Shown piece by piece: positions 1 through 14,300 of a stretch of DNA of 64,000 bases. The notes beneath the pieces are model-generated. The model saw nothing but the letters and a program-made list of their open reading frames with translations. It had not been told where the DNA came from and searched no databases. Numbering within the stretch: the stretch's first letter is position 1; every line of letters begins with the position of its first letter. Position numbers and translations under genes: made by a program. Source of the DNA: Epiperipatus broadwayi (lineage: Eukaryota; Onychophora; Udeonychophora; Euonychophora; Peripatidae); the NCBI GenBank assembly GCA_028023455.1, contig JAQFVV010000027.1:11087288-11151287 (forward strand), read 5' to 3'.

Positions 1-433
1 TTATCATAACACTAAAATAAATAGTTTTTGGCCTAGCTGACAAGTTCTGGAGCAGACTTATTTAAATATATCAGCAAATTATTGCTCGATAAAAACTTAG
101 TATTTAAATCTCAGATTATTAGCTTGGATAGTATTAAAAAAAGTAAAGATTGCCATTGGCCAAGTAGATATAAATCCAATGCTTTTACATTGATAATAGG
201 CAATAGCCATATATTATTTTGGGGATTTGTATGTATCACTTCCATTGTGTCCACTGATCACTCAAACTTATAATAGTTATTTCTGGAGCAAAACAAGTTT
301 TATATAAATGTTTAAGCAATTTTATTATCTTACCCATTCATTATTGACTAATTTTTCTCAAATTATTTTTTAAAAATCAGTTGCTGAGATAGCAAGTGAA
401 ATAATAAAACTGCTTGAAGTTTAATATACTGTG
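1..433. other. AT-rich non-coding stretch, nothing recognised
   Basis: Simple AT-rich sequence at the left edge, presumably inside the next UBR5 intron. No exon, repeat family or motif that I can support. Confidence 0.5.
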
Positions 434-587
434 ACATTCAGATGATGTATGTTGGTTTAACCCCGTTCAAATACTAGGCGAAAGTACCTCGAGGCCACCC
501 ATATGCGAGATATTAAATCAAAAATACTATGACCTCTGCCCTATTCGCCTATTCTCGAGGCTAACTATGAACCAACAACATTATCTG
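434..587. repeat. Small foldback (MITE-like) element
   Basis: Imperfect terminal inverted repeats: the left end CAGATGATGTATGTTGGTTT pairs with the reverse complement of the right end (AACCAACAACATTATCTGAG). The interior is less AT-rich than the flanks and repeats CCTCGAG and AGGCGAA. Exact ends and target duplication are unclear. Confidence 0.45.
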
Positions 588-898
588 AGACACGCATAAA
601 TTATTTTCTCATTCGACCCAAAGCTTAGCATCAGGGGAGAGACATGGACAAGAATACTTATAGAACTACAAGTTAAATGTGCATAAAAGTACTATGAAAA
701 ATGTGTTTTGCGTGTCTGGATCATTGTGAAAGTAAAATAAAGCATTAAAATAAAATTAGAAAACTAAAGCTTTTTAGTTGAATAATATATTTAATTAATG
801 ACTTTAAAATGTTAGTAATGTTTTAATGACCTCTGCTATTCCCCTGAATTAATGAAAAACTAATTAGACAATAAAAACAGATTAAACGATATAATATT
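588..898. other. AT-rich non-coding stretch, nothing recognised
   Basis: No supported feature between the small foldback and the decayed ORF to its right. Confidence 0.4.
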
Positions 899-983
899 TT
901 TGCGGTCTAAGTCTTTTCTTCCCAATTTTAATAAAATTGTCAACTCGAATCTCCTCGATAAAGTACAATAAAAAAAGATCTTT

Positions 984-1009
984 CGCAAAGCATTTCTAAA
1001 TGCTTTGCG
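984..1009. repeat. Perfect 26-bp hairpin
   Basis: CGCAAAGCATTT and AAATGCTTTGCG flank a 2-bp loop, a perfect 12-bp stem. It sits inside a looser inverted repeat in which CTCCTCGATAA (about 950) pairs with TTATCGAGGAG (about 1092). Confidence 0.7.
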
Positions 1010-1233
1010 CTAAAAACAGTTTACAATTATTTAAGACGTATATAGCTAAATCAGATATATGTAATGAGCTAATGGCGGACAAAAGAGGCGTTATCGAGGA
1101 GATCATGTTGGCAAACAAAGGAAACTTACTCGTATGGAATTTAGAAACATAAATAAAATTGGAAAGAGATTTAAATGAAAAATTAACTTTTAAACTTAAC
1201 CGCAATGGAATACAAAATATTTATACATGTTAG
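1000..1233 (+). pseudogene. Decayed coding fragment, family not recognised
   Basis: From the ATG at 1000 the plus strand reads a protein-like frame (NSLQLFKTYIAKSD, then ELMADKRGVIEEIMLANKGN and LLVWNLET), a stop at 1150, then KLERDLNEKLTFKLNRNG in the same frame to a stop at 1231. The amino-acid composition looks coding and the single internal stop suggests decay. The region overlaps an inverted repeat, so it is probably part of a mobile element. I do not recognise the family. Confidence 0.35.
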
Positions 1234-1427
1234 TAATGAAGAATATTGAAGGAAAAAGGGTTAAATATATATATAGATAGATGATCGCGCAATATATATA
1301 TATATCTCTAAGACTAGTCTAATAAAAATGGTTACATAACAAATATAATTAAATACAAATTTCAGAAATATAATTCAATGAAGCAATTAAGAAAGGTATG
1401 AACAAAAAAGGGTAGAAAGTAAATAGT

Positions 1428-1775
1428 TCAATGGAGGAGAGATAGGATTACCGTCCTGGTTCCTTGGTCATGTTCTGTCAATGTGCGTGGCTTGATCCGT
1501 CCATCGATAGGTATTTGCCCGGACAAGGAAAGTGGAAATACGTAGCATGCTTTTACGAAAAGTCCTACAGACACGGCACAGAGTTCAGATTGATATTGGT
1601 TGGATACTACAGCATCTTGATGGTTTTTAGGAACCTCGGCGGCAGGCAAAGCTTTGCCTAACCGCCAAGCATAGTAGAATCCATCAAATTCATATGACTT
1701 TTAGCTCGTAGCATGTTCAAACTTCTCCGTGATTTCGAAGACGACAGTTGAATAACTTTTTGGAGCAAAGTGGAA
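1428..1775 (-). pseudogene. Decayed coding fragment, family not recognised
   Basis: On the minus strand one frame runs about 115 codons with a single TAA: TVVFEITEKFEHATS, stop, KSYEFDGFYYAWRLGKALPA, AEVPKNHQDAVVSNQYQSEL, CAVSVGLFVKACYVFPLSLS and on to SLLH. The stretch is much richer in G+C than the surrounding intron and reads like real protein. It matches no domain I know. It could be a gene fragment, a transposon ORF or a relic exon. Confidence 0.4.
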
Positions 1776-1799
1776 ACGAGAAGCAAAATCTGGGAGGTT

Positions 1800-1940
1800 C
1801 AAAGCACAGGAAAAATCTGAAATAATTCTCTACAGAGAAATCTCAGCAAGCACAAGAAAAAGCCTCCAGAGAAATCTGAATGAAATCTCTAAAGGGAAAT
1901 CTGAATGCAATCTCCAAAAGGAAAATCTGAATGGCCAAGT
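1800..1940. repeat. Degenerate tandem repeat, ~26-bp unit
   Basis: About five imperfect copies of a unit like AGAAATCTGAATGAAATCTC, clearest between 1859 and 1935. It directly abuts the unassigned minus-strand fragment. Confidence 0.6.
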
Positions 1941-4900
1941 CTTTTGTTCTCACTCCTATTTGTACCTTTTTTTGTAAGCTACCTTCTATTGTTTTGCGTA
2001 TGATCTTAGATCTTGATACCCCCCCCCCCATGCTCCTTTGTTTCAAGGTAACATTTTCTAAAAATAACTTTTACTTTTTTATTCTAAATTTCCTTCTTTA
2101 AAGTTTGAATTTTTATTAATTAAAAAAAGAAGAGAAGGCCATCTTTAATTTGCCTTGAATGGGCTAACTAATTACAAACATACATTCTTTTAGAAAATGT
2201 TGGCAGGCTTATCTCAAAATAAAAATCATACGCCATATTTTAACAAGATTTTAAAAAGAAAAGTATATTATTTCTTTTAATAAAATAAGCATTTTATTTC
2301 AGCATAATTTTGCATTAACTCATATATATACACTTGACGTATATATATGTTTGACTAATAGGTTTTACAAGTAATTTTTACTAACAGAAATTTAATCTTC
2401 GAATGGAATTTATTTAACACGAAATATTTAAATGTAAATACAAATTTAATAAACATAATTAATTTTAGCTTTAATGCAAAACCCTGTGATATTGGACTAT
2501 AAACTTAATTCAGGCTTACACTACTAATTAAGTTCATAGGAGGCTGTGAAGCATGGATCGGACTTCAGATCCATTGCTTCAATATATAAAATTAGCAAAA
2601 CTTATTTATAAATTATAAGTAATACAATGGCTTGCCTAATCCTATATATATGTGTGGCTGTGTGAATATATGTCTATCATTAAAATTTAAAAATAATAAT
2701 AATACAAAAACATATTCAAATATAGAATAATTTTGAATAAAATTTAGCACATTCTTACTATGAAGTCTCTAGTCAAACTCCATTCATGTCATTCCTATAT
2801 GTTTATCTCATTATATAAAAATAAATTTTATTTGTTCAAATATATACTTATGCATATATTTTAATTCTATATATTAAATTTATTAATATATTCCATGTAA
2901 AATACATATATTTAAATTTCTATATATTTCTAGAATGAGGATAACTGCTAAATACTGATGAAATATATAATACAAATTCAAAATTAAACAAGCATTTAAT
3001 ATGAAAATATGTTGTTTGTTTTTTTGTTATTGTTGTGTTGGAAAAAATAACTTAGTTCTTATCCTTTGCAAAAATAAAGATATTTTTTGCAACTTATTTG
3101 TTCTCGAAATGACTGCTATGCTTTAAGTGAGTACTAAGCTAAACAGATGAATCCATTATTCTTACTTTTTAAAATTATTATAGATCAAGTCTAATGACAG
3201 AAATAATGCAAATATTGCCATGGTACAATAATACATTTCTGAAACTTTACTTGATTCTATTACATTTTATTTAAAACTCTTCAAAGAAATGCCGTGATAC
3301 AAAAATTGTTATTCTAAAAATATCTTAAAAAATTTGAAGTTTATATGCATCACTTATGTAATTTTAAATAAAAACTTATCACTATAAAGCCTATCGAACA
3401 ATAGAGAGGATTTATTAGATTAAATATAATATACTTTTATTGAAAATAAAATTAAAAAAACAATTAATTCTTCTGTTAGCAATCTGTATGACATTAGAAC
3501 AAAAATAATGTTTATGTGTATGAATTGTGTTTTTTTTTTTTGACACACTTCACACAAGAAATCAAATGCAATTAATTACTCGTTAATTTATTAATATATT
3601 ATATAAATTTTTGTAATTTATTGATGTAAAGAGCTCGTTAAACTTTATGATGAAATTTTTAATTATTGTGCTAAAGGGATGGCTAACAATGGCAAACTCC
3701 CAATGGCAATAATCAATAATATTATTCAATTACAGTATCATACTCACTGACAAAGAACTTAACATTCACACATAGACAGTTACAAAATAAATATAGCTAA
3801 CTTATATATTAAAAATGTTTAATCCAATACAAAAACAATTACACAACCAATTTTATAAATGTCTACTTTTCCAATATATATTTAACTGAATAAGAATTTT
3901 CAGACTAAATTTTAAGGCCCACTTCAAGTGCCTTAAGTCACTAGACAGATTATTAACAAAGTTTTTTTGTTGTCTAACTATTCTGTCTTACGATAGAAAA
4001 TTTAACATAAAATATAAACAAATAATTATGTTTTCAATAAAAAAAATAGACAAAAATGAAACTTTCTTAGAAAAGTATATATAATACTATTTTATTTAAA
4101 AATATATATATTTCTTTTCCTTAACAAGATGAACTTTAATACAAAATTTCATTTTAGAAAACATCCAACATAGAATACTTATAAAATCAAAATTCTTTTA
4201 ATATACAACTAAAAAAAAAGCTTGAGATTCAAATTTTAAGTTAGTTTATAATTTTACTTTTGCTATAATAAAACAAATCATAAAAACCTGAAGTACTAAT
4301 GCTTTTTTATATAGTGCCCCCCCCCTCCACCATAGTCGCACCATTTAATTCCAAGCCATGTCAATGTTACTGAAAACTTCAGATAATAAATAGTATTAGA
4401 ACATACATTTTAATAACACACATCTATATAGAGATGTTTATTTAAACATATGATGAAAACAAATGTAATACATTGATAAGTGTGTGTCCATATTTTGTAA
4501 CGCTATTAACAAAAAAAATAAAATATAAAATTTATTATTATTATTTTTCATTTTTACACATTTTATTTATTATTTGGAACCATGGATAATTAAAATTGCC
4601 AATATAGAGCTTTGCATCTATATATTATTTTTCTTTTCAAATATATATTACTTAATAGCTATTTTTCTAATTATATGACAAACTTTATTAATAAGTAAAT
4701 TACAAATTGCCTTAGAATTACATAATACAATGTTTAAAGATGGCACTTTTAATATTTCACAATTTATTAATAAATAAAAAAAAAAACAATACATCAGATA
4801 ATGCAACAACATCTCATTGGTTGTTGATTAAATTTTTCGCTGGTCGAGTATTAGATGAAATAAACATTTCATAAAAGTTATTTTAAGATTTTATTAAAAA

Positions 4901-5286
4901 AAACTTTTAAGATTTAAATATAAAATTAATGTGTATAGCAAATATTTAGCCAGCTAAGCTATTGGACTAATTTCAGAATTCTAGAAATTAGCATCACTAT
5001 CTTTGAAGTTTTTTATTATTAAAAAAAAAAAGTAACCAAGACAATGTTAAATTACAATATAAAATTTACAAATATTAAAGAAGTTAATTTTTTCTCATTC
5101 TAAATGAAATATTATAATTTCAAAAGTATTAATATCAACATTTTAAAATAAACAAATAAAATGTTTTTTTATTTTTTCCTCCAATTACAAAACATCACTT
5201 ACTTACAATATCATATTACTTACTTAACTCCATAAGCCTTCAGGTGCATAAATATTACAAAATATATAGGAAAATCACCCAATTAC
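1941..5286. other. UBR5 intron sequence, AT-rich, nothing recognised
   Basis: Very AT-rich with homopolymer runs, including C11 at 2019-2029 and another C-run near 4317. No exon-like or transposon-like segment could be supported. Confidence 0.5.
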
Positions 5287-5395
5287 CTGTGAATTAATGG
5301 CAACGTCTGAAGAAGAAGAACTGGTACGATGCTTTTTGGCTTTAGTACGAGCTTTCTCCCACATTTTTTTCCTTTGTCCAAATGGTAATACTCCC
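5287..5395 (-). CDS. UBR5: UBR5 exon I ([16 protein letters not shown])
   Basis: A 109-bp exon. Its first G completes the YWW tryptophan; it then reads [20 protein letters not shown], a Ser-rich run, and ends INSQ at phase 0 with a GTAATT donor. Human has GVVPFSQRKKMLEKARAKNK followed by a divergent Ser-rich linker. The next exon (VCLRNNPLYHAG-like) is not found in the remaining 5.2 kb. Confidence 0.95.
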
Positions 5396-8300
5396 CTGAA
5401 AACAGATATCAAATCAATTGTCTGAAGTATTATGCTACGTTTAATGTAAATATTGGATGTAATAGTATAAAACTAATAGAACCACATGATGAAGCATAAT
5501 AAGATTACATCAATAATAGCAAATGTAAAGTGAATGAAAGCAATATATTATCTCCTGCTGTTTTTTTAAAAAAAAAAAAACAATTAACTAATGATTAGCT
5601 CTGGGAATTGTCACAAATTTTGATTTATCGACTATTATTAAAGTTAGTTGAAGTGAACACAATAAATAACACTGTCTGAACAAATTTTGTGTTTAAAAAA
5701 ATCTGTTTCTGATATACTTGTAGATCAGACAATTTGATTATTTAAAATATAAAAAAAGTTAGCAAATTAATATCTTTTGGTAGTCCAGAATACAGTACTA
5801 TTATAGTACAACATTTTTTAAAAAAGTATCAACAAATATACATAAACATTTTTTAAAAAATGCTAATGTTTCCATTTCATATGATGGAGTTTTTGATCTC
5901 AAAGATATTATACTTCAAATATGAATAAATATAACATAAACTTCTGCTTCTACAGATAATGTTATTTGATGAGATTTTTCTTGTTCTATCAAAAAAACTG
6001 ATAAAACTTTACATTTTATTCTATTCTTTACTTAACATTTTCCAAGTCAGAATGGCTATTTAAATAAAAATGATGTCAAATTAATAAATGGCAATTGTCA
6101 ATATTTATTGTTAGTTGTTATTAATTGCTAATAATTATTTACTGTAGAACATTTTCAAAATGGAGTGTTTTTATACATAAGAATGTCAATAATTCCATAT
6201 CTTCCTTTCTTTTACTCCATTCTGAAAATCTTTCCGATCAAAATAATATAAATAGAAAGACTGATCAAAGTAAATTTCACTTTCATTCAAGCAAATTCTG
6301 AAAATGTCTATAATAAATAATTAATAATTGATAAAGAGTGGTAATAAATTTTGATAACTGTAATTTACTTGCTTGAAATTATTTTCATTTTTATAGCTAT
6401 CAACATTTCTCAAAAAAAATAAAAATATTCAAAATTAGTAATTTTTTTGATGTGAGAAGATGACCAGTCAACGAACATTATCTAAAGAAAGTTTTCATGA
6501 AACTAAATTTCTATTTATATAAAATTCATAAACAAATATAAATGGCATTTTAACTCATATTTACCATTTTTTCTTGAGAAATAATAGACCAATTTTATTC
6601 AAGTTTATCCAGCAAACTTTAGAATTTTTTTATTGTAATAAAACTTACCACCAATAAATGGCTCCTGATTCTAGTCGAGCACATGTATATAATGAACACA
6701 CATGAAGAGAGATGATTTTATCAGACTGGAAATCCGGAAAGATTTGAGCAGGATGTTCAAGTTTGGCAGAAACCAAACTGAGGCTTTCATCCACCCACGT
6801 AGCAACCTTTAACAAACAATTTAGTCACTTTATTATTACTTTATACAATATACAAAATTACAAAACGTATCAAAAATAATTGTTCCATATAAAAGTTAAT
6901 TTAAAATTGTTGCAAAGTTCATTTGAAAAGAATAGTAAGCAATTGCAAATCAGCATTAATAATGATCAAGTGTTATGTGTTACAGTAATATCCTCATATT
7001 ACTTTAGAACAGAAAGTCTAACTAATAATATACATACATCATATTTAAGTTAAAAACAAAATCATTTTTTGTACATACAACTCACACACTGAAAACTCAA
7101 AATATTCATTTCTTTATTTTTGCAAATGGAAAACTGGCATAATATAGAAACCTCACTTTAAAATACTACAAAAATGCTCCATGTAATATGAGTAGTATTT
7201 CATCTCTTTATAATATTTATGTATTTCATTAGCAATTTAATTAAAAATAATCTTTATTTTTAACTAATTTTCAAGTTAAAAAAATAAGTGTAAAAAATGA
7301 AAGCCTACAATATATGATTTGTATGCTTTCAATAACTACAAATATATCAGCTTTGGATAACAGAATCTTTCTTTTTCCACTAAGTCTACACAAATGATTT
7401 TAAATTCAAATTAAGTTATATTAATATATATCAAAAAAAAAGTAAAACTATAGCATGCTATAACTAGACATGATTAAGTAAGCATGTTCAATTTGCAATA
7501 TATCATATTATAGATTTCTAAAAAAATACCACTAGCAATAAAATAGAAAATTTCATTTGTCTGATGAAAAACTAAAAAATGCAGAAGAAATTTTACTAGG
7601 CTGATATTGTTCGAACATTAGAAAATCAATACAAACAACTACTAATACAAGTGCAACAGTAGTGAAAAATGTTGATGTTTCTAGAAGTAATTTATTTGTG
7701 AAACCATGAAATGAGACAGAATGTTAAACATTCAAAAACTAAACTATATAATGAAATAAGAAGATTTAAAAACATTATGCAGGACCATTTTACCATGTAC
7801 AACCAAAAATAATAAAATGACAAACAGAACATTGAATGAGTAAAGTCATAACATGAAATTATAACTTTACTTAAGGATAATTAACAAACTGAAATCAGCC
7901 ATGTCTTTAATTTACAATTAGATTCAATAAACATGCAACATCTTTTCATCTTTTGCAATTAACAATAATGAAAATAAATTAAATTTGTTTAAAAATAGGC
8001 AGAACATATAAATATTAAAATAAAAAATAAATTACAAACTCTGAAAATAGTAATCAACACATAATACATGCCTTACTTATCAAAATAAATTAGATAATAG
8101 GAATGTCATTGGATGATTACTAATAATTAGCATGATCATCTGGCCTTCATTTTCATAACCTCACAAATGAAAATAATGGAAACAGTGATAAATAAAAAAA
8201 TACAGTGAATCCCAAAAAAGTATGATACTTGGAAATGACAGTTAAAGATTCTTGTTCTAACCATGTCTCATTTCTTCTATTAACAATGCTGCTGTCATTA

Positions 8301-11300
8301 TTAAATTTGACTAAATCCGCCTTCACACAGCTAACTTAATGCAGACTGAATGATAATTTCTCATCAAGTTACATAACTAATACTACATATGTATAAAAAT
8401 TCTGAATGTACTGAAACGGAATAGAAATGAGTTGGAAAATATAAGCAGATAAAACTATCTGCAGCAGTAATTGTAATGGATTGTGATCAAATGGAAATGA
8501 AATATCTAAAATTAATAACTTTTCCTATACAAAGCCAAACCTCATAAGATACAATTAAGAAGATTATGCAAACAATTAAAAACACAGAATTTGCATTGGC
8601 ACATGCTCATTATTATAAAAGGAAATGCCTCTACTAGGTCATTCCCCAAAACAGACTCATGAGTTAAGAAAGTATTAAATTTCTGAAGATAATTAAATAT
8701 TAAGGAATGTCACTAGATAAGAGTAAATATTTTTTTGAAAAAAAAATTCCTCAATTAATCTTTGTTCTCTTGGGATTTATTGAAATTCAGCTTTAAAAAT
8801 ATATTCAATATTACATTATAGGAGTATTTAATATCTTCCAAATATCTGTTCTGACTCTGTTAATAATATTCTGGTCAAAAGATTTCATTAGCAACATCCT
8901 CTCTGAGAATCTAGCATAACAAATTGCCTTGTCCTTTTTGGGAATAGATCTACCTAATACTATATAAACAAATAAAATTTAAGATTGCCTAAAGCACAAT
9001 GATTTCTATTTTAGCTATCAAATTTGTAATGAAATTAAATCACTCCTGCAACTATTACATATGATTTAAGAAATAATATTAAAAGTTTGTTTATATAAAG
9101 CTCTGAAAAACATTAATAAATAACTTTATTTAATACTGAATTAGACAATACAGTCAATGCACAATTTACACAAATAATATACTCTGCGTGATTTTAAATA
9201 ATTTGAATAATATAAAAGTTTTAAAAATTGTAAACGTTTATTGTTTTGATGTATTAAAGCTCATATTCTTTGAATGATCATATTTAAATAGTAGCAATCT
9301 CTCCAGACAGTGTCACCCAGTACAAGGTATAGTAATTAATAGATGCTAGAAGGTTTGTGCATAAAATTCCTATCTAGTGCATTCCCAGACTAGTTTTTAG
9401 CTTATACAAGCTAATTAGTTTGGATTAAAAACATCTTTTTAATTTTGGCTCATAGCTTTATAATTATCTAAATAGGTAAAAAGCGCCTGCTGGAGATTTG
9501 CATTAGATCCTAAAATCTAGGTGCAGTGCTTTCAGATTCGTAACTCCTCATTGATGAAAGTCACAAGCTAGAAACTAATTTAAACATATTGGATAAGTAG
9601 ACAGTAGGGATATGCACGAACCTTCTAGCATCCATTGATACTTGCACTGGGTAACACTTATTGCTTGGAGAATTTGCTACTGTTTTAATAGTTGTGTAAG
9701 CATAGGAAATGGTTATTATGTTACGAATGATCACATTTATTGAGTATTACTATATATTATAAAAATTCCTCTCTTTTTCAAAAAGTTTAAAACCGAATTA
9801 TTATTCAATTTATATGATAAAAATATCTTTCTTGAATAATTTTATAATAATGTTTTCAAATCTGGATTGATCAAATGAACATTATTTTAGTGATCTTTAC
9901 CACTGGTAGAAAAAGTGTCATCAGCACTAAAATCCCATATTTTATCTTCATCTTTATTTTTTCTTAAGAAAACTGTATAAATCTGGAATTTAAATTGGCA
10001 AAGTCAGACAATGGCTGTATTTTTAAAAAAAATTTGATAAAATTAAACAACATAAATTGGTTTCAGATTATTATCAAAAATGTAACTCATTTAAAATCTA
10101 ATATTATACAGGTATTGATTAGATCCAGTATTTATTATCTTTTATTTGCTTTACTTTTGATATGCTACTATTTTATATTAAGCTGAAGGCTATTTTAAAA
10201 ATATTTTATTACTGGAAACAAATAAAAATTTTAATATATGCTTTTAGATACATTATGCTGGATTCCAAAGTTCTCTGAAGACAAGTTGGAACTATCATGA
10301 AGAAAAATTTGTATAAAACTGATCAAAGACTGACAAGTCTGTAATTTCGAATATCATTTTAATTACCTTTTTTAAATATTAATACTGCATTCTTCCAATC
10401 ATTTGGTACAACTTTATCATCTAACATTTGATATATAACTGTCAAATTTTTTCCATTTCTTCACCTGATTCTTTTAATATATTCCATCATTACCCTTCCT
10501 CATAAATTTAATTGCATGTCTCACTTCTTCATTTAAAATCCTGGGCATTCTGAAGATATAATAATTGTAGAAGGTACTTTTCCTTGTTCTTTATTACTAT
10601 ATAATTCTTGATAAAACTCTTCTACACATTTCATGAAGTCATTTCTCTTTTTTAATAATAACTCCATCTTTTTTCTTATTGCAGAAAGAAGTTTCCTACC
10701 AAAACTAAAATGCTGTTTTACACTTGAGACTTTTATTCTCTTCTATAGCTTTCCTTGCTAGTTCACAATTAGACTTTTTTGTATCACTGTCAACTCTTTT
10801 TCACACCATTTTACAAAATTCGAGATATTCAACCCTTCTTAATGCATCATTTTTATATATTTTCATATTCCTTCTTATCTTCATAAATTATCTATTCTCA
10901 GTAAAAATTTTACTGGTCAATTGCTGATTGTTTTTTTTTACTAATTATCTTTGTTGCACTCTTTTAAAGTATATCAATTATTTCACTATTGATTTCATTC
11001 AAATTGGAATCATGTTCAAAATCTGTTAATATTTGAAAACTATTTGCAAATTCTAATTTAAATTTATTAGAATGCTTCTGAAGATTAGGAATATCAACTG
11101 TAAATATTGTTTTTCTTAATTTTTGTCTCTCTAGATTTGAATTAACATGTATCTTACATCTCACTAATCAATAATCACTTCCTGTGTTGAATTTTTTTAA
11201 GAACAGTACAATCTTGAAATATGTATTTGCTGTTACTCAAAATATAATCCAATTCTACTGTAACTTTATTTGGATACTCAAAGAAGTATAGAGAGATGGA

Positions 11301-14300
11301 TGTCAGGAATAACAAGAAGAGATTGAAAACGAAATACATGCAGACATAGTTAAAAGAATTAAGAGACTGAAATAGAATTGGGCTGGACATATTACTAGAA
11401 GAGATGATAATAGATGGACAGTTAAAATCTTAAATGGGAATCCTAAAGATTGTAAAATTTTAGACCTAGAAAGAGAGATGGATGGATGAAAAAAGGAAGT
11501 GTGTTGGTGATGTGAAGAAGAGAGATTAGAGATCGGAGAAGATAGATTGAACTTAGATTTTTCATCCTGCAGTGGATTGCTAATGGTTGAAAATAATGAT
11601 AATGATGAATTGTAAAAAAAAAAAAATATTGGCTGTTAAATAATTTGTCTGGCAGTATTAAGTTGTTTTTTTTTTTCATTTCCTTAATAATAAATATTAT
11701 TATATAAAGATTATGGTCTCTATGGAAGAATCAATTAATACAGTGCCAGGAAAAGCTTCTCTTTACTGCAATGAAATTATTCAATTACAATAATTCATTT
11801 TTGAGATTCCCTAATTGTTATTACAATTCTTCAATGAATATTTTTTAATAATGGTTAAAAGATAATCCTTATTCCAACAAAAATATTAGTGTTATAAGAA
11901 TAAACAATAATAACACAAATAAATACAAAACTGTTCTTCATTTTAGTACATTTGTATAACTTTTCATGTCTTGACAGATAGTAACTCACAATGCAATAAT
12001 TTCTCTCAATTTTTCTGGTACATTCAAAAGGAAAGACAATGTCAAACATTCAAATTGAATAAAGTTGCACTTCAGTTAAGAATAGCAATAATTAAAAGTA
12101 CAATGCTAGCTTCCTGAAAAAAAAAATCAATGTTTGAAAATTCCACTGTAACTAAACATTTTCAAGCTCTTCTGTATATTTTAACACCAGATCAATAGAA
12201 TATAATTATAATACATATAATTATACTACATTTATGTTACATAATTGCTAATGTCTGAAAAATGAACAATAAATCAAAAGTATTCAAAAATAAAACCTGG
12301 CTTCTAAATTACAGATGATGATATCGAGGTCTCTTACAAACTATAGATTTTAATTTAGATTCTTGCATTTGGTTTTTTTTTTTCAGGAATTAATAATATA
12401 TATTATTTAAAAAAGAATCTTAGTTTCATTACAAATAGAAAATACAATAATGCTCTGAGTTTTATATATAGTATGTTTACATTCAGTTATCCATACATAT
12501 ATTACAATTTTATTTTAAATATGTCACATGACCAAATAAAGGCGTGACCTGAATATTTCTCTATCTAATTACTATAATTTTGTTAACAATCATTTTAACA
12601 AAATCTTACCTTTCCTGACTCGGTAACCAGAGAAACTCGTAAACTGCAAGCTGCAATCAAACAGACTTTTTCATTTATCAAACCCAATGGAATGGTTTTA
12701 GGATGACGAACAGTAGAATTCTATCAAATAAAATTATAGGTATCTTATATTAATAAAACATATAGCAGAGCATTAAAATAAAAAGACAAAACTAGTAACA
12801 AAATATATTTTACAATATTAAAAAACAGAGATATTTTTACTTTTTTAGATAATAATGAAATTATATTAGTACGAATATCTCTATAAATAAACAATATCAA
12901 CTTATGCTAATTGGTAAAATAGCCTTATCTAGTCCCAGCAGATCAGAAATCTATCAGACATTCCTTCACTGACAAACCAAAGAAAAAAATGCTATTCGTT
13001 AGGTCGAAATCTTCAGCTATCTGAAAAAAATTCTAAGACTACCAAAATTTAACTCAGATAATGGTCATACAGATAGATGCATTGACCATAACACCATTTG
13101 CACATATTGGTAAAAGTATTTACATCACTAAAAATTATAATTTTTATTTGATAAATAAAATTTACACCATCTGTTACTATATATTCTGAAAGCATATGTA
13201 CACACAAAAAACAAAACTTCAGCAATGTTTATGCACAAATATTATACAGAAACTTCAGAATCATATTTTAAAATAACATTATTGCCATTGATATGTGTTT
13301 CACTTAATATTTTAATCGTAATTCAAATACTAATAAGAAAAACATAAATAGATCTAAACTAATTATTACTTGTACAAAAAAATATATCATTAACAGTATA
13401 GATTGGATCAGACTATTTAAAAAAAATCACTTAATCAAATTTATTGAAAGACATGAAAAAGAATATGAGCACTTTCAATACAAATTGCATCACAGTAAAA
13501 CTGTGAAAATATCTAGTATAATATATTGCAAACATCTTTTTGGACTTCAGTTCATATTTTAACATATTTACTGTTTATGACAATTACTAAAAAAATATAT
13601 ATATATTTTTTCCCCATATTTTACGAACTGTGACTAGAGATATATAAAAGTATATTGTAATCCTATAAAAGTTCCAACACAATTATAGTCTCCTGTAGTG
13701 AAATAGAAATATTCAATGAAATTACACCAATTGCAAGATAGAATGCAAACCCAATTCTAGCCCATGACATGATCTGTCAATACTTTGTTATCTAATGCAT
13801 TTGGAGATAGATACTAATATAAGACATCTAAACGAAAAAATCAGTATAATAACAAGGTATATAATAATATTGGCAGTAAAAATACATTGCATTTTTGAAC
13901 ATACATTATTAATAAAATATAAGTTCTATAATATTACAGATTTAATTGAAGAATGATAGCAAATAATAAACATGTTGTATTCAATTGTGTACACTCACAT
14001 ATAAAAAATTTTGAATTTATAAATAAAACACAAATCATAAATTGCATGTCCTTTTCTTATGAATTATAGCTGTTCTTATATATACAATGCATTTATACCT
14101 AACTACAAAAGAAAGATCCCAGTTGTAAAACATTAGAAACTATAATACAATATTATATGATGAAACCAGTTCTAAATAGAACTTTTTTTATTCTAGAATC
14201 CTTGGACCTTAGCAAAAGCTTTCATGAAAATTTATCCCAATGAAATCCAACACAAATTTGCTAATTATATTACAAACATTATAGCAATCTTCCAACTTGA

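Noticed and set aside
1464-1661. 65-codon plus-strand ORF
   Set aside because: It lies opposite the longer minus-strand coding-like frame, which continues beyond it on both sides.
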